This document shows, in pieces, positions 50,276-58,817 of a stretch of DNA of 64,000 nt. The DNA is from JAHEFU01 sp041395205. Lineage in GTDB: Bacteria > 4484-113 > JAFGCY01. The notes below the pieces were generated by a model. It saw only the letters and a program-made list of their open reading frames with translations. It did no database searches and had not been told where the DNA came from. The stretch's first letter is position 1, and the number at the start of each line of letters is the position of its first letter. A program made the translations under genes and the position numbers. The DNA lies in the NCBI GenBank assembly GCA_041395205.1, contig JAWLAZ010000002.1, positions 558,001-622,000 of the forward strand, written 5' to 3'.

Positions 50276-51067
50276 TCAGGGCTCGCGCGTAGCCCCGCCC
50301 AGTTTCCACTGCCCGGCCATGAAGTCCGCGCTGCGCAGGCTGCTGCCCGCCAGGCTGGCCACATGCCGGCGTGTGAACTCCAGCAGCAGGCGTACATCCT
50401 CCGGGCCGCAGGGCTCTTCAGGATAGTCCAGCAGCGGGCGCGACTGCAGCCGCCGCCAGCTGCGCAGGCGTTCCCGGCTGATGCGGATCAGCCCGTACTC
50501 CGGCATCCCGCGCTGCAGCACCCCGGCATCCAGCAGGCCCTCGAAGGATGGCCGGCAGAATACGTCGCCCTCCAGCGGCTCGCCGCTCTCCTCATCATGG
50601 AACAGGTCCGGCAGCATGCCGTGCAGGCCGAGGAAGCGGATGCAGAATACGCAGGCCAGCGCGCAGCGCGCCTCCGCTGCGGGCTCGGAGCGCAGCAGGT
50701 TGACAACCAGCCTGTAGCCGTCGGCATTGCTGCCCTCATCGGCACTGGCGAGCCAGGAGCATTCCAGCATGAACCAGTAGAGCGAAAGCAGCTGCAGGTC
50801 CTGCTGCCAGTTGCGATGCTCGCGCCGGCTGCTGGCCCCGGTGAGGATCAGCATCCCACCTCCGCGTCCGGCGGCGGCGCTGATCTGCAGTTCGTCGGCG
50901 GGCTTGAGCTGGCCGGCGAGCTTGCTGCCGGGACGGCGCAGGCCGCGGGCCAGCAGGTTCAGTGCGCCATGCCCCGGGGTGAAGAGCCGCACGAGGCTGT
51001 CCGCCTCACCGCGCGGCAGGCTGCCCACGAGCAGGGCCGCTTCACTGCTGATCCCGCCTGGGGACAC
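50276..51067 (-). CDS. recO: DNA repair protein RecO
   Basis: 263 residues from GTG 51067. The N-terminal OB-fold signature is clear (LVGSLPRGEADSLVRLFTPGHGALNLLARGLRRPGSKLAGQL), then the helical C-terminal domain with LACVFCIRFLGLHGMLPDL. RecO helps load RecA with RecR at single-stranded gaps. The four-Cys zinc site of some RecO proteins appears incomplete. It is convergent with the preceding coiled-coil gene (stops 12 nt apart) and divergent from the lipoprotein gene downstream. Confidence 0.82.
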   Translation of the reverse strand: MSPGGISSEAALLVGSLPRGEADSLVRLFTPGHGALNLLARGLRRPGSKLAGQLKPADELQISAAAGRGGGMLILTGASSRREHRNWQQDLQLLSLYWFMLECSWLASADEGSNADGYRLVVNLLRSEPAAEARCALACVFCIRFLGLHGMLPDLFHDEESGEPLEGDVFCRPSFEGLLDAGVLQRGMPEYGLIRISRERLRSWRRLQSRPLLDYPEEPCGPEDVRLLLEFTRRHVASLAGSSLRSADFMAGQWKLGGATREP

Positions 51068-51128
51068 GCCTGAATCATATCAGGCTGCGCAACCCCCTCG
51101 TTTCGGCTGCCAATCCTGCCTGGGGGTG

Positions 51129-51158
51129 TTTCACTGCGGGGCCGGTTCACTGTATAAT
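51129..51158 (+). promoter_or_regulatory. Promoter of the cohesin/dockerin lipoprotein gene
   Basis: TATAAT (51153-51158) with a weak TTTCAC -35 (51129-51134, 18-nt spacer), about 60 nt before the GTG start. Confidence 0.6.
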
Positions 51159-51219
51159 CGGTGTGGGCTGGCTGTATTCGTTCCCACGACTGCGGCTACT
51201 ACTGGAAGGAGAAATCCCC

Positions 51220-52854
51220 GTGCGCATTTCATCTGTGAACATCGCCACGCTGCTGCTCGCCGCAATCCTGCTGGGCGCCTGCGCTGGCAATCCGGGCCTG
51301 CAGTCCGCAGCGCAGGACGGCAATGCTGAACTCGGCTATGCCAACTGGCAGCCGCAGCAGTCGATGGACCCCGTGCAGTCGCTGGACGGCGCACTGCGCA
51401 GCAGTGCCGGCCTGCAGGCCGGTGGCTTCAGGCTCACGGCACTCGACAGCGGCAACTATCCGGACAGCCAGGTGCAGTCCGCCCTGCGCATGCAGCGCAG
51501 CGGAGACACCCTGCAGATCAGCAGCAATGTGCCGCTGGCGAGCGCCATGCTCTATCTGCAGAGCAGCACGGGCAGCGAGCACGTGCAGCAGGTCAGCTTC
51601 GGCGATCCCGCCGGCGTTGCCATCAGTGCTGAGCTGGACAACGGTGTGCAGGCCATCGGCCTGACCGGCCGCAACGGGGCCCTGCTCCCGGCCGGCAGCG
51701 TGCTTGCGAGCGTGGAGCTGGCTCCCGGAGCCGCTGCAGCCAGCCGCAGCGTGAAGGCCATTGACGCCGTCAACAACCGCGTGGGCCTGGTGGATCAGCA
51801 GAAGCTGATCGCCCAGGACAACGGCGAGGCGCTGGCCACCCTCACCTGGCGTGAGCGCTGCACCGGTGACTACGACATCAACGGTGTCGTGACCATCGCC
51901 GACATCACGCCGCTGGGCATCAACCTCAACAAGAGCTATGACAAGGAAGACCCTGACGCCTCCCCCAAGGTCGAGGTGGCGGACGGCGACTGGAACGGCC
52001 TGATCACGCTTGCGGACATCACGCCGATCGGCCAGAACATCGGCACGCAGATCGTCGGCTACGACGTCTACCGCACGACCCTCAGCGATGTCTCGGAGGA
52101 TCCGACCCCGGATGTCAAGGACGCGCGCTGGTCGAAGATCGAGAATGCCAGCGATCCCGGCCTGCCGAGCGCCCCGCGCTCCGGTGCCCCGGTTACGGGT
52201 TCGCGCCTGACCTACACCTTCCTTGACAACACGATTCCCGACAGCGGCGGCAGCTATGCCTGGGCCGTGCTGCCGATCGCCGCGCAGGACCAGACACCGC
52301 GCGAGGGCCCGGTCAGCAACATCGCCAAGAGCGGCGTGAGCGCCAAGGGTGCGCCGGTGGACATCGTGATCCAGGATCCGGCCGGCAGCAGCCTGACGCT
52401 TGGCGACGAATTCTGGGTGGCGGTGCGCATCAGCGACGTGATCGGCCTGTTCAGCGCCAACATGCGCCTTGAGTACGACTCCAGCCTGCTGGAGGTCGTG
52501 GAGGTGGACACGGCGGACCAGATCCTGCCGGACTACGTGGACGGCGCCTTCAGCGGTGTGAACCTGCTGGTCGACCCGCTGTTCATCGGGATTGACAACG
52601 TCGCTCCGGCTGACAGCCCCTACGTGCTGCTGGGCTTCAATGACACCCAGAAGCAGGGCACGCCGGTCGTGGACGGCAGTGGCAACGTGGGCTACATCAA
52701 GTTCCGCGCCATCGCCGAGGGCAGCAATGCCGAGGCGGTGCGCTGGCCGCAGAGCTCGACCTTCATCCTGATGTGGGGTGAGGAATTCGGCGTGCCGGCG
52801 GTGAACCCGATCCTCGGCCCGCCGCTGGATATCACGGTCGGCCCGGCGAGCTAG
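51220..52854 (+). CDS. Lipoprotein with dockerin-like pair and cohesin-like domain
   Basis: 544 residues from GTG 51220, with AAGGAG 9 nt upstream; the longer frame lacks both. Lipobox LLGAC (Cys about 21). An N-terminal beta-rich domain (about 50-190) is followed by two dockerin-type calcium loops: GDYDINGVVTIADITPLG (about 214) and DGDWNGLITLADITPIG (about 254). Then comes an Fn3-like segment (VGYDVYRTTLSD, about 285-375) and a C-terminal cohesin-like beta-sandwich (about 378-520: LFSANMRLEYDSSLLEV, GNVGYIKFRAIAEGS). Having both halves of a cohesin-dockerin pair in one lipoprotein is unusual. A role in surface assembly is inferred only. Confidence 0.78.
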   Translation: MRISSVNIATLLLAAILLGACAGNPGLQSAAQDGNAELGYANWQPQQSMDPVQSLDGALRSSAGLQAGGFRLTALDSGNYPDSQVQSALRMQRSGDTLQISSNVPLASAMLYLQSSTGSEHVQQVSFGDPAGVAISAELDNGVQAIGLTGRNGALLPAGSVLASVELAPGAAAASRSVKAIDAVNNRVGLVDQQKLIAQDNGEALATLTWRERCTGDYDINGVVTIADITPLGINLNKSYDKEDPDASPKVEVADGDWNGLITLADITPIGQNIGTQIVGYDVYRTTLSDVSEDPTPDVKDARWSKIENASDPGLPSAPRSGAPVTGSRLTYTFLDNTIPDSGGSYAWAVLPIAAQDQTPREGPVSNIAKSGVSAKGAPVDIVIQDPAGSSLTLGDEFWVAVRISDVIGLFSANMRLEYDSSLLEVVEVDTADQILPDYVDGAFSGVNLLVDPLFIGIDNVAPADSPYVLLGFNDTQKQGTPVVDGSGNVGYIKFRAIAEGSNAEAVRWPQSSTFILMWGEEFGVPAVNPILGPPLDITVGPAS

Positions 52855-52935
52855 GGCGGGAGGCCCGATGTAAGTCGAGGCGAGAGAGCTCCGGCTTCAG
52901 CCGGAGTGGAGGCCCGATGTAAGTCGGGCGACACG
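52853..52935 (+). repeat. GGAGG hairpin repeats
   Basis: Three units at the stop codon of the lipoprotein gene: GCCCGA-TGTAAG-TCGGGC (one complete, one degraded) and GCTCCGGC-TTCA-GCCGGAG. Confidence 0.75.
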
Positions 52936-54011
52936 ATTGCACGGAGGAGGCTACGGCCCTCCTCTTTTTGATGGCTGCGCTGAGCGCGCTGCGCGCGAGC
53001 AGCGTAGTGTGCATGAGCGGTTTTCTCGCAGAGGCGCAGGCAGAGTTCGGTCCAGCCTATGGAATGCAAGTATTCTTTCTCGCCGGCAGCGCCGGTATGC
53101 TGGTTGCTGCAATGATTTCGAGTCCCTGCGTACTGGTCTCTGAACAATCCCGCTGCATCCCTATGCCCACTGCCAATTTGACAATGTACCGGCGCGGCCG
53201 CGGTGGGAAAAGCGCCCCGGTTTGCGTTAGCGGAACATGGAACCAGATTTTTCGGAGCCTGCCTCGTGTTTGATTGCACGGAGGAGGGCTACGGCCCTCC
53301 TCTATTTTGGGATGGCTGGCGCTGAGCCGCGCTGCGCGCGAGCAGCGTAGTGCTCGCATGAGCGGTTTTCCTGGCGCAGAGGCGCAGAGGCGCAGAGTTT
53401 TCTGGTCCAGCCTATTTGGAATGGCAGATCGATTCGCAGCATTCCCTTTCAAGCGCTGCGGGGCAGCGCCGGTACTGCTGGTTGCTGCAATGATTTCTGA
53501 CTATAGTCCTCTGCGTACTCTGCGGCTCTCTGCGTTGAACAATCCCGCTGCATCCCTATGCTCCAGCATTGCCAATTTGGATAATGTACCGGCGCGGCCC
53601 CGCCGCGATTGGGAGAAAGCGCCCCGAAGTTTGCGTTGCCAGCGGAACATGGAACCAAATTGATTTTCTCTGTGAGCTCTGTGCCTCTGTGTTTGATCAG
53701 CACATCTGCATCCCTGCCTTGTTGCCGTTCGAGCTTAGCGAGCCGCGCTGCGCGCGAGAAGGGCATTGCTCGCATGGAAAGCAAATCAAACACAGAGTCT
53801 CAGAGGGCACAGAGTTTTCTGGTCCAGCCAAATTGGAATTGCAGATCGCTTCGCAGCATTCCCTTTCAAGCGCTGCGGGGCAGCGCCGGTACAGCTGCCT
53901 GTTGTCCATGGTTTCTGACTATAGTCCTCTGCGTACTCTGCGCCTCTGCGTTGAACAATCCCGCTGCATCCCTGCCTGGCAGCCGCCTGTTCCCTTCCCT
54001 ATAATCTCAGT
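52855..54011. other. Gene-free region of composite repeats
   Basis: About 1.16 kb of dispersed-repeat sequence containing the CACAGAG-type elements, GAGGAGGGCTACGGCCCTCCTC hairpins (52947 and 53279) and CTCTGCG words. No convincing gene in any frame. Confidence 0.75.
52936..54000. repeat. Three composite CACAGAG/CTCTGCG elements
   Basis: Unit 2 (about 53272-53698) is complete: a hairpin, a GCGCGAGCAGCG segment, GCAGAGGCGCAGAG words, AGCGCTGCGGGGCAGCGCCGGTAC, CTCTGCGTACTCTGCG and ATGTACCGGCGCGG. Unit 1 (52936-53273) is the same text with many small deletions. Unit 3 (about 53698-54000) is a substitution-diverged version. Confidence 0.75.
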
Positions 54012-54272
54012 ATGGCGAAAGTATCCGTATTCCAGGCCGTTTCCGAATTCCAGGCGCTGACCATCCGCGACATGCTGGATGAAAACGGCCTGCCCTGCAT
54101 GATCCGCTCGGACCAGACCGCCGGCTACAACTTCACGCCGCGCGCCTTCTACGGTGAGATCCTCGTCTTCGAGGAGGATGAGGACCGCGCCCGCGAACTG
54201 ATCGGAGGCTTCATGGGCACGCTCGGACAGCTCGCGGAATATCAGACCACTGACGAGGATGTGGATCAGTGA
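54012..54272 (+). CDS. DUF2007-family small protein
   Basis: 86 residues. Starts VSVFQAVSEFQALTIRDMLDENGLPCMIRSDQ and ends with the family-typical EILVFEEDEDRARELIGGF: an alpha/beta fold described as a putative signal-transducing protein, of unknown mechanism. The stop overlaps the next gene as GTGA, so it starts a three-gene operon (DUF2007, lipoprotein, MBL-like). A run of dispersed repeats lies directly upstream. Confidence 0.82.
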   Translation: MAKVSVFQAVSEFQALTIRDMLDENGLPCMIRSDQTAGYNFTPRAFYGEILVFEEDEDRARELIGGFMGTLGQLAEYQTTDEDVDQ

Positions 54273-55090
54273 GAGGCATTCCGGCAATCAGCATCCTGGC
54301 CTGCCTGCTGGGTCTCACTGCCTGCCCGCAGGGCGGAGGCGGTGCTACCCGCACTGAATCAGCAGTGGGATCCACGCCTGACAGTTCTCACTCCCCTGCT
54401 GAGACACATGCCCCTGCTCCGGATGCCGTGCCGGATCCCGCACATGACGAACCCGTTGCCAATCCCTGTGAGACTGCGAGCGCGGACACAGCCCCGGCGG
54501 ATGGCCTGGGCCTGCCGATGCGCGGCGTGGCCCGCCGCCAGGATGGCGGCCTGCGCTTCCTGCCCTGTCACAGCCCGCTGCTTTTGGACCTCGTGGACGG
54601 CAGCGGAGAGCTGGCGGGCCTGCTCGATGAATTCGGCACGGACCTCTACGTGCAGTTCAGCGGGCTGGCGAATGGCAACGTGGTGGAACTCAGGCGACTG
54701 TGGCGCGCGGCCAGCGTCAATGAGACGATCGGCTGCCGCGAGGACCAGAGCGGCCTGCTCTACCTGATGCGCGGCAATGAACCCTTCTGGGGGGCGGAGG
54801 TCCGCGAGAGCCGGGTGATCGCCCTGCTGAGGCCCGCTGACGACGGCAGCGGCATCAGCGAGCGCCTGTTCGACATCGTGGAGGATGAAGCCCTCGACAG
54901 CGGCCGGCTGTTCATTGCCAGCGCGCAGGAGGATGGCACGACCCTTGAACTGCGCCTGACGGAAAGCCCCTGCCGCGACAGCATGGCCGGGGACTGGTTC
55001 GGGATGCAGGCGCGGCTCAGCGTCGGCGGCAGCGAGTTCAGCGGCTGCGCCTGGCCCGGCGAGGCCCGGGTCTTCGGAGCGGAACAGTGA
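54269..55090 (+). CDS. Lipoprotein with COG3650-like domain
   Basis: 273 residues from GTG 54269 (overlaps the upstream stop). Lipobox GLTAC (Cys about 19). A long Pro/Thr/Ala-rich linker (about 25-80) leads to a domain (about 85-265) with RGNEPFWGAEVRESRV and a closing CRDSMAGDWFGMQARLSVGGSEFSGCAW. The GNEPFW, CxDSM and GCA combination is that of the small lipoprotein family seen in proteobacterial META/MliC-neighbour proteins. No catalytic role is known. The stop overlaps the next start (GTGA). Confidence 0.72.
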   Translation: MRGIPAISILACLLGLTACPQGGGGATRTESAVGSTPDSSHSPAETHAPAPDAVPDPAHDEPVANPCETASADTAPADGLGLPMRGVARRQDGGLRFLPCHSPLLLDLVDGSGELAGLLDEFGTDLYVQFSGLANGNVVELRRLWRAASVNETIGCREDQSGLLYLMRGNEPFWGAEVRESRVIALLRPADDGSGISERLFDIVEDEALDSGRLFIASAQEDGTTLELRLTESPCRDSMAGDWFGMQARLSVGGSEFSGCAWPGEARVFGAEQ

Positions 55091-55728
55091 AGGAGCTGCT
55101 TGGCAATCTGTTCATCGTGGAACCCAGCAAGGCGACTGCGCTGAAGTATATCTCATTCCTCGTCAAACGCAGGGGTGGCAACCTGCTCTTCCCCTGCTTC
55201 TCCAACCAGTCCACGATCACGGAGCGCTTCGCCGAGCTGGATGCAATGGGCGGCGTCAGCATGCAGCTGCTGGGCGATAGCCATTTCCGCACCGCGCACT
55301 GCGATGAGGTCAGCGCGCATTTCGGCTGCAGCCTGCACTGCAGTGAGGCCGAGCGCGAGGCGGTGGAGCAGAAGTGCGTAAACGTCACAGCCTTTCCCTT
55401 TGAGCGGCACAGGCTGGCAGCGGACATCGAGGCCATCCCGACTCCCGGCCACCGGCCCGGCGGGGTCTGCTACCTCGTGAAGCTGGCGGCGGGCCGCGTG
55501 CTGTTCGCCGGGGATGCACTCTGGCACGACGGCACGGGATGGCGCAGCTACCCCTCCAGCAAGGGGCGCAGGCAGCTGATTGCCAGCTTCACTGCGCTGC
55601 AGGATATCCCGTTTGACTACCTCACCTGCAATACGAAGGTGCAGGACCAGGCAGCCTGCCTGCTGGAGCTGAAGGATGATTGGCAGCGCCGGGCCTTCCT
55701 GGATGAGCAGATCGCACTGATCAGCTGA
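55087..55728 (+). CDS. Metallo-beta-lactamase-fold protein, degenerate metal site
   Basis: 213 residues from GTG 55087. The C-terminal half has MBL motifs IPTPGHRPGGVCYLV (the metal His of motif 3) and RVLFAGDALWHDG (the motif-4 Asp). The first motif, normally HxHxDH, is replaced by DSHFRT (about 64-69) followed by AHCDEVSAHFG, so at least three metal ligands are missing. Either the protein is a catalytically inert MBL fold or a variant metal site is used. Third gene of the DUF2007 operon. Confidence 0.72.
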   Translation: MKELLGNLFIVEPSKATALKYISFLVKRRGGNLLFPCFSNQSTITERFAELDAMGGVSMQLLGDSHFRTAHCDEVSAHFGCSLHCSEAEREAVEQKCVNVTAFPFERHRLAADIEAIPTPGHRPGGVCYLVKLAAGRVLFAGDALWHDGTGWRSYPSSKGRRQLIASFTALQDIPFDYLTCNTKVQDQAACLLELKDDWQRRAFLDEQIALIS

Positions 55729-55739
55729 GTGCTGCCGGC

Positions 55740-56312
55740 CTAGTTGTGGCCGGACTTGATGCGCATGTAGACCGCCTGCAGGATCGCGAATTCCTCCTCG
55801 GTGATCACGCTGCTTTCGTCGGCGATCAGGCGCAGCACGCTGCCGGCCTTGTCCTGCACCACTCCGGCGCGCTGGCAGTCCCGCCCGCTGAATTCGCCGC
55901 TGAAGCTGTAGCGCAGGCCTTCGGCATCACTGTAGGTGTAGTCAATTTCGTCCCAGGACCAGTTGCGGCCCTCGACGCTGCCCTGCCCCTCGCTGATCTC
56001 CGCGCCCGTGAAGCTGAAGGCCTGGCCATCCAGCTCATAGCTGTATTCCCATTCGCGCAGGCTCGACACATCCTCGCCGACCCAGCTCATGTAGTGCTCC
56101 ACGAAGCGCTGCTCCGCGGGGTAGCAGGTGCGCTGGCAGATGTACTGGCGCTCCTCCAGCAGCTTGCCGGTGGGCGACATGCTGCGGATCTTGCCGGAGA
56201 TGTGCACTCCGAAGATGCGCGTGGCGGCGGACTGGCCCGGGCCGTTCTGGGCCAGGGCGAGGCTGCAGGCCGTCAGCAGCCAGAGCCCGATGCAGATCAA
56301 AAATCCCCTCAT
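55740..56312 (-). CDS. Secreted protein, paralogue of the 56353 product
   Basis: 190 residues from ATG 56312, where the signal peptide (RGFLICIGLWLLTACSLALAQ) begins; a lipobox-like LLTAC is present but a longer cleavage at LAQN is also plausible. The mature part is beta-rich and ends with a helical hairpin (VITEEEFAILQAVYMR). The order WSWDEIDYTYSDAEGLRYSFSG, then VLRLIADESS, then EEEF resembles the 56353 product (WAWDYERY, ILVYIIEDGS, DEEQY). Probably duplicated envelope proteins; function unknown. Confidence 0.72.
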   Translation of the reverse strand: MRGFLICIGLWLLTACSLALAQNGPGQSAATRIFGVHISGKIRSMSPTGKLLEERQYICQRTCYPAEQRFVEHYMSWVGEDVSSLREWEYSYELDGQAFSFTGAEISEGQGSVEGRNWSWDEIDYTYSDAEGLRYSFSGEFSGRDCQRAGVVQDKAGSVLRLIADESSVITEEEFAILQAVYMRIKSGHN

Positions 56313-56352
56313 ATGCAAGTGATAGCAGAAATAGCCCGGCCCCGCAATCCCC

Positions 56353-56934
56353 TCAGCTGCGCGAAATGTTGCCACTGAGCGCGGCCCAGCGTGTGAGCAT
56401 CGCAGCGTACTGCTCCTCATCCAGGCGGCTGCCGTCCTCGATGATGTAGACGAGGATCCGCCCGCTGGCATCCTCGATGCGGGTTTCGCGGTGCAGCCCG
56501 GTTCCCTCCAGGCGCAGCGTGCCCTCCACGCTCAGCCCGTCCGCCGCGGCAGGACTGACATAACGCTCATAATCCCAGGCCCAGTCCGCGCCGCCGAGCA
56601 CGCCGCTGCGCTCCGCTTCACCCTCCGGGCCGGGCATACTGAATTCGCTGCCGCTGACCATGAGTTCAGTTTCGAAGCTGCGGCAGATCCCACCCGGTTC
56701 CAGCAGGCTGAGCTGTTCACGGATCAGACCCGCTGCGGGGTCCAGCGTGCGTGTCAGCAGGAATTCGGATTCGAGGAAGAGGTGGCTTGCGGGAATGTTC
56801 GTGCGCAGCCGTCCGCTGTAGTAATCAGTGCGGGGCTGCAGCGGCTCAGTGGCGGCGCTGCCGCCCAGTGCCAGCACGCAGAGCGCCAGCAGGGCGCAGC
56901 ATAGATGTACCTTCCATGGCAGTAAGCGTTCCAT
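56353..56934 (-). CDS. Secreted protein, paralogue of the 55740 product
   Basis: 193 residues with signal peptide (about 10-27, LGGSAA). Beta-rich mature part, ending in a helix (LDEEQYAAMLTRWAAL). Shares a conserved central and C-terminal pattern with the adjacent downstream gene (Trp-x-Trp-Asp, a strand with Gly, then a Ser/Glu-Asp-Gly-Ser turn and the Glu-Glu helix). The two genes are 40 nt apart and read in the same direction. No known family. Confidence 0.72.
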   Translation of the reverse strand: MERLLPWKVHLCCALLALCVLALGGSAATEPLQPRTDYYSGRLRTNIPASHLFLESEFLLTRTLDPAAGLIREQLSLLEPGGICRSFETELMVSGSEFSMPGPEGEAERSGVLGGADWAWDYERYVSPAAADGLSVEGTLRLEGTGLHRETRIEDASGRILVYIIEDGSRLDEEQYAAMLTRWAALSGNISRS

Positions 56935-57014
56935 GCAACCTCTGCAGAAAGGCTAACCGCCGGGAACTGACACTCAGTACTGAAGCAGGGCAAGCTATGG
57001 TGAAACCGGGCGGC

Positions 57015-57929
57015 CTAGCCCATCCGCTCGCGCAGCCAGGAGCTGCCCCAGTCGAGGATCGTGACCGCCACGAGGATGATCAGGAAGCAGGTGCTGGCCT
57101 TCTGGTACTGGAACAGGCGGATGTACTGATCCAAGAGGAAGCCGATCCCGCCCGCGCCGACGATGCCGAGGATGATCGACATGCGGATGTTGATGTCCCA
57201 GCGGTAGAGCGAGAAGGCCACGAACTGCGGCAGCACCTGCGGCAGGATGCCGAACCAGACGATCAGGTTGTTGCTGGCACCGGTGGCGCGCACGGCCTCC
57301 ACGGGGGCGAGGTCCACGCTTTCGATGGCCTCGCTGAACAGCTTGCCGAGCATCCCGATGCTGTGCAGGGCGAGGGCCAGCACGCCGGGGAAGGGCCCGG
57401 GACCGACCATGAACACGAAGATGATCGCGAGGATGATCGGCGGGAAGGCGCGCAGCACATTGAAGATGAAGCGCACGGAGTTGTAGGCGATCTGCCCGGA
57501 CACGCTGCCCTTCGTCAGGTTGCGCGCGGCGAGGAATGACAGGGGGAAACTCAGCAGCACCGAGAGCAGGGTGCCGACAAGGCTCATCATCACGGTCTCA
57601 TTCATTTCGTCGAGCAGCACGGGCACGGTGCCGGGCTTGGGCTGGCCGGTCTTGCGGCTGAGCACGACCTCGCCCCCGGCATCGCGCTCCACCCAGGAGA
57701 AGTCCGGATGCGCGAGATCGTACATTACGCGCTTGATGTCCTTGCCGCCGCTGATCAGCGTATAGAGGTTGAACTCGGTGCGCTGGAAACTGGCAATCAG
57801 GTAGACGAGGAAGAGCGCGGTCAAGGTCCACTTCAGCCCGGTCCAGAGCGAGTCACGCAGCGTGCGCGGCTTCTGCGGCGGGATGATGCGCGCGGCCGGC
57901 TGGGGAGGCAGCTGCTCAGAAGTCGGCAT
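57015..57929 (-). CDS. phnE: Phosphonate-type ABC transporter permease PhnE
   Basis: 304 residues: one N-terminal TM, a periplasmic loop (about 55-105), and the BPD-transport domain with about five more TMs. Family motif EAVRATGASNNLIVWFGILPQVLPQFVAF includes the EAA loop that docks the ATPase. The conserved WDINIRMSIILGIVGAGGIG is diagnostic of PhnE. It overlaps the phnC stop by 14 nt. No substrate-binding phnD or lyase genes are nearby; transport of phosphonate, phosphite or a related oxyanion is inferred from the family. Confidence 0.9.
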   Translation of the reverse strand: MPTSEQLPPQPAARIIPPQKPRTLRDSLWTGLKWTLTALFLVYLIASFQRTEFNLYTLISGGKDIKRVMYDLAHPDFSWVERDAGGEVVLSRKTGQPKPGTVPVLLDEMNETVMMSLVGTLLSVLLSFPLSFLAARNLTKGSVSGQIAYNSVRFIFNVLRAFPPIILAIIFVFMVGPGPFPGVLALALHSIGMLGKLFSEAIESVDLAPVEAVRATGASNNLIVWFGILPQVLPQFVAFSLYRWDINIRMSIILGIVGAGGIGFLLDQYIRLFQYQKASTCFLIILVAVTILDWGSSWLRERMG

Positions 57930-58674
57930 AGTGCTCCCCGTAGATCTCGCGCAGGACCTCGTCAGTCAGCTCGGCAGGCCGGCCCTCGAAGAACACGCGG
58001 CCCTGGCGGAAAGCGACGATGCGGTCGCCGTACTCCTTCGCCAGTGACACACTGTGCAGGTTGGCAATCATCGCGATCCCGTCCTCGCGACAGATGCGCA
58101 CGGCGTGGTCCAGCACCACACGCGCCGTGGCCGGGTCCAGCGCGCTGACCGGTTCATCGGCGAGCAGCACGGCGGGCTGCTGGCAGAGTGCGCGGGCGAT
58201 GGCCACCCGCTGCTGCTGGCCGCCGGAGAGTTCGCGCGGGCGCTTGTGCCACTGCTCGAGGATCTCCACGCGCGAGAGACAGCGCAGGGCCAGCTGCTTC
58301 TCCTCGTCGGTCCAGTGGTAGAACAGCCCGCGCCAGAGCCCGACCTGGCCGGCGCGGCCGATCAGCACATTGTTGAGCACGCTGACGCGCGGCACCAGCC
58401 CGAAGCTCTGGAAGATCATCCCGACGCTGCGGCGCACGCGGCGGGCGTGCTCCGGCGAACTGTGAACTTCCTTCCCGCGGAACTGCACCGAGCCGTCGGT
58501 GGGCACGAGCAGGCCGTTTAAGCAACGCAAAAGCGTGGACTTGCCGGCACCCGAGCGGCCGATCACGCTCACGACCTCGCCGGGGCGGATGTGGAAGTCC
58601 ACCGAGTCGAGCGCGCGCGTGCCGTCGGGGTAGGTCAGGCCAAGGCCCGTGGTCTGGAAGACTGCATCACTCAA
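57916..58674 (-). CDS. phnC: Phosphonate-type ABC transporter ATPase PhnC
   Basis: 252 residues with all ABC motifs: Walker A GRSGAGKST (39-47), Q-loop Gln in GMIFQSFGLVPR, signature LSGGQQQR (150-157), Walker B VLLADEP (170-176), H-loop NLHSVSLA near 207. The family-specific REHVLNNVLIGRA-like stretch (SVLNNVLIGRAGQVGLWRGLF) supports PhnC. First gene of a phnCE pair. Confidence 0.92.
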   Translation of the reverse strand: MSDAVFQTTGLGLTYPDGTRALDSVDFHIRPGEVVSVIGRSGAGKSTLLRCLNGLLVPTDGSVQFRGKEVHSSPEHARRVRRSVGMIFQSFGLVPRVSVLNNVLIGRAGQVGLWRGLFYHWTDEEKQLALRCLSRVEILEQWHKRPRELSGGQQQRVAIARALCQQPAVLLADEPVSALDPATARVVLDHAVRICREDGIAMIANLHSVSLAKEYGDRIVAFRQGRVFFEGRPAELTDEVLREIYGEHYADF

Positions 58675-58695
58675 GGCAATGATTCTAGCGGGAGG

Positions 58696-58748
58696 AAGGA
58701 GGTCTGGCGCAAGCCAGGCGCGGAGCTGCGACGCCAGTCGCGGAATCT
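58696..58748 (+). repeat. GGAGG hairpin repeats
   Basis: Units CTGGC-GCAA-GCCAG and GCTGCGACGCCAGTCGCGG (stem GCGAC/GTCGC) just behind phnC's 5' end. Confidence 0.65.
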
Positions 58749-58817
58749 GGAGCAGGGAGTTGAAAACAGAAAGCAGGCTCGCCTGCGCTCGGGTGGCAAC
58801 GAGACATGAATGAAGCG

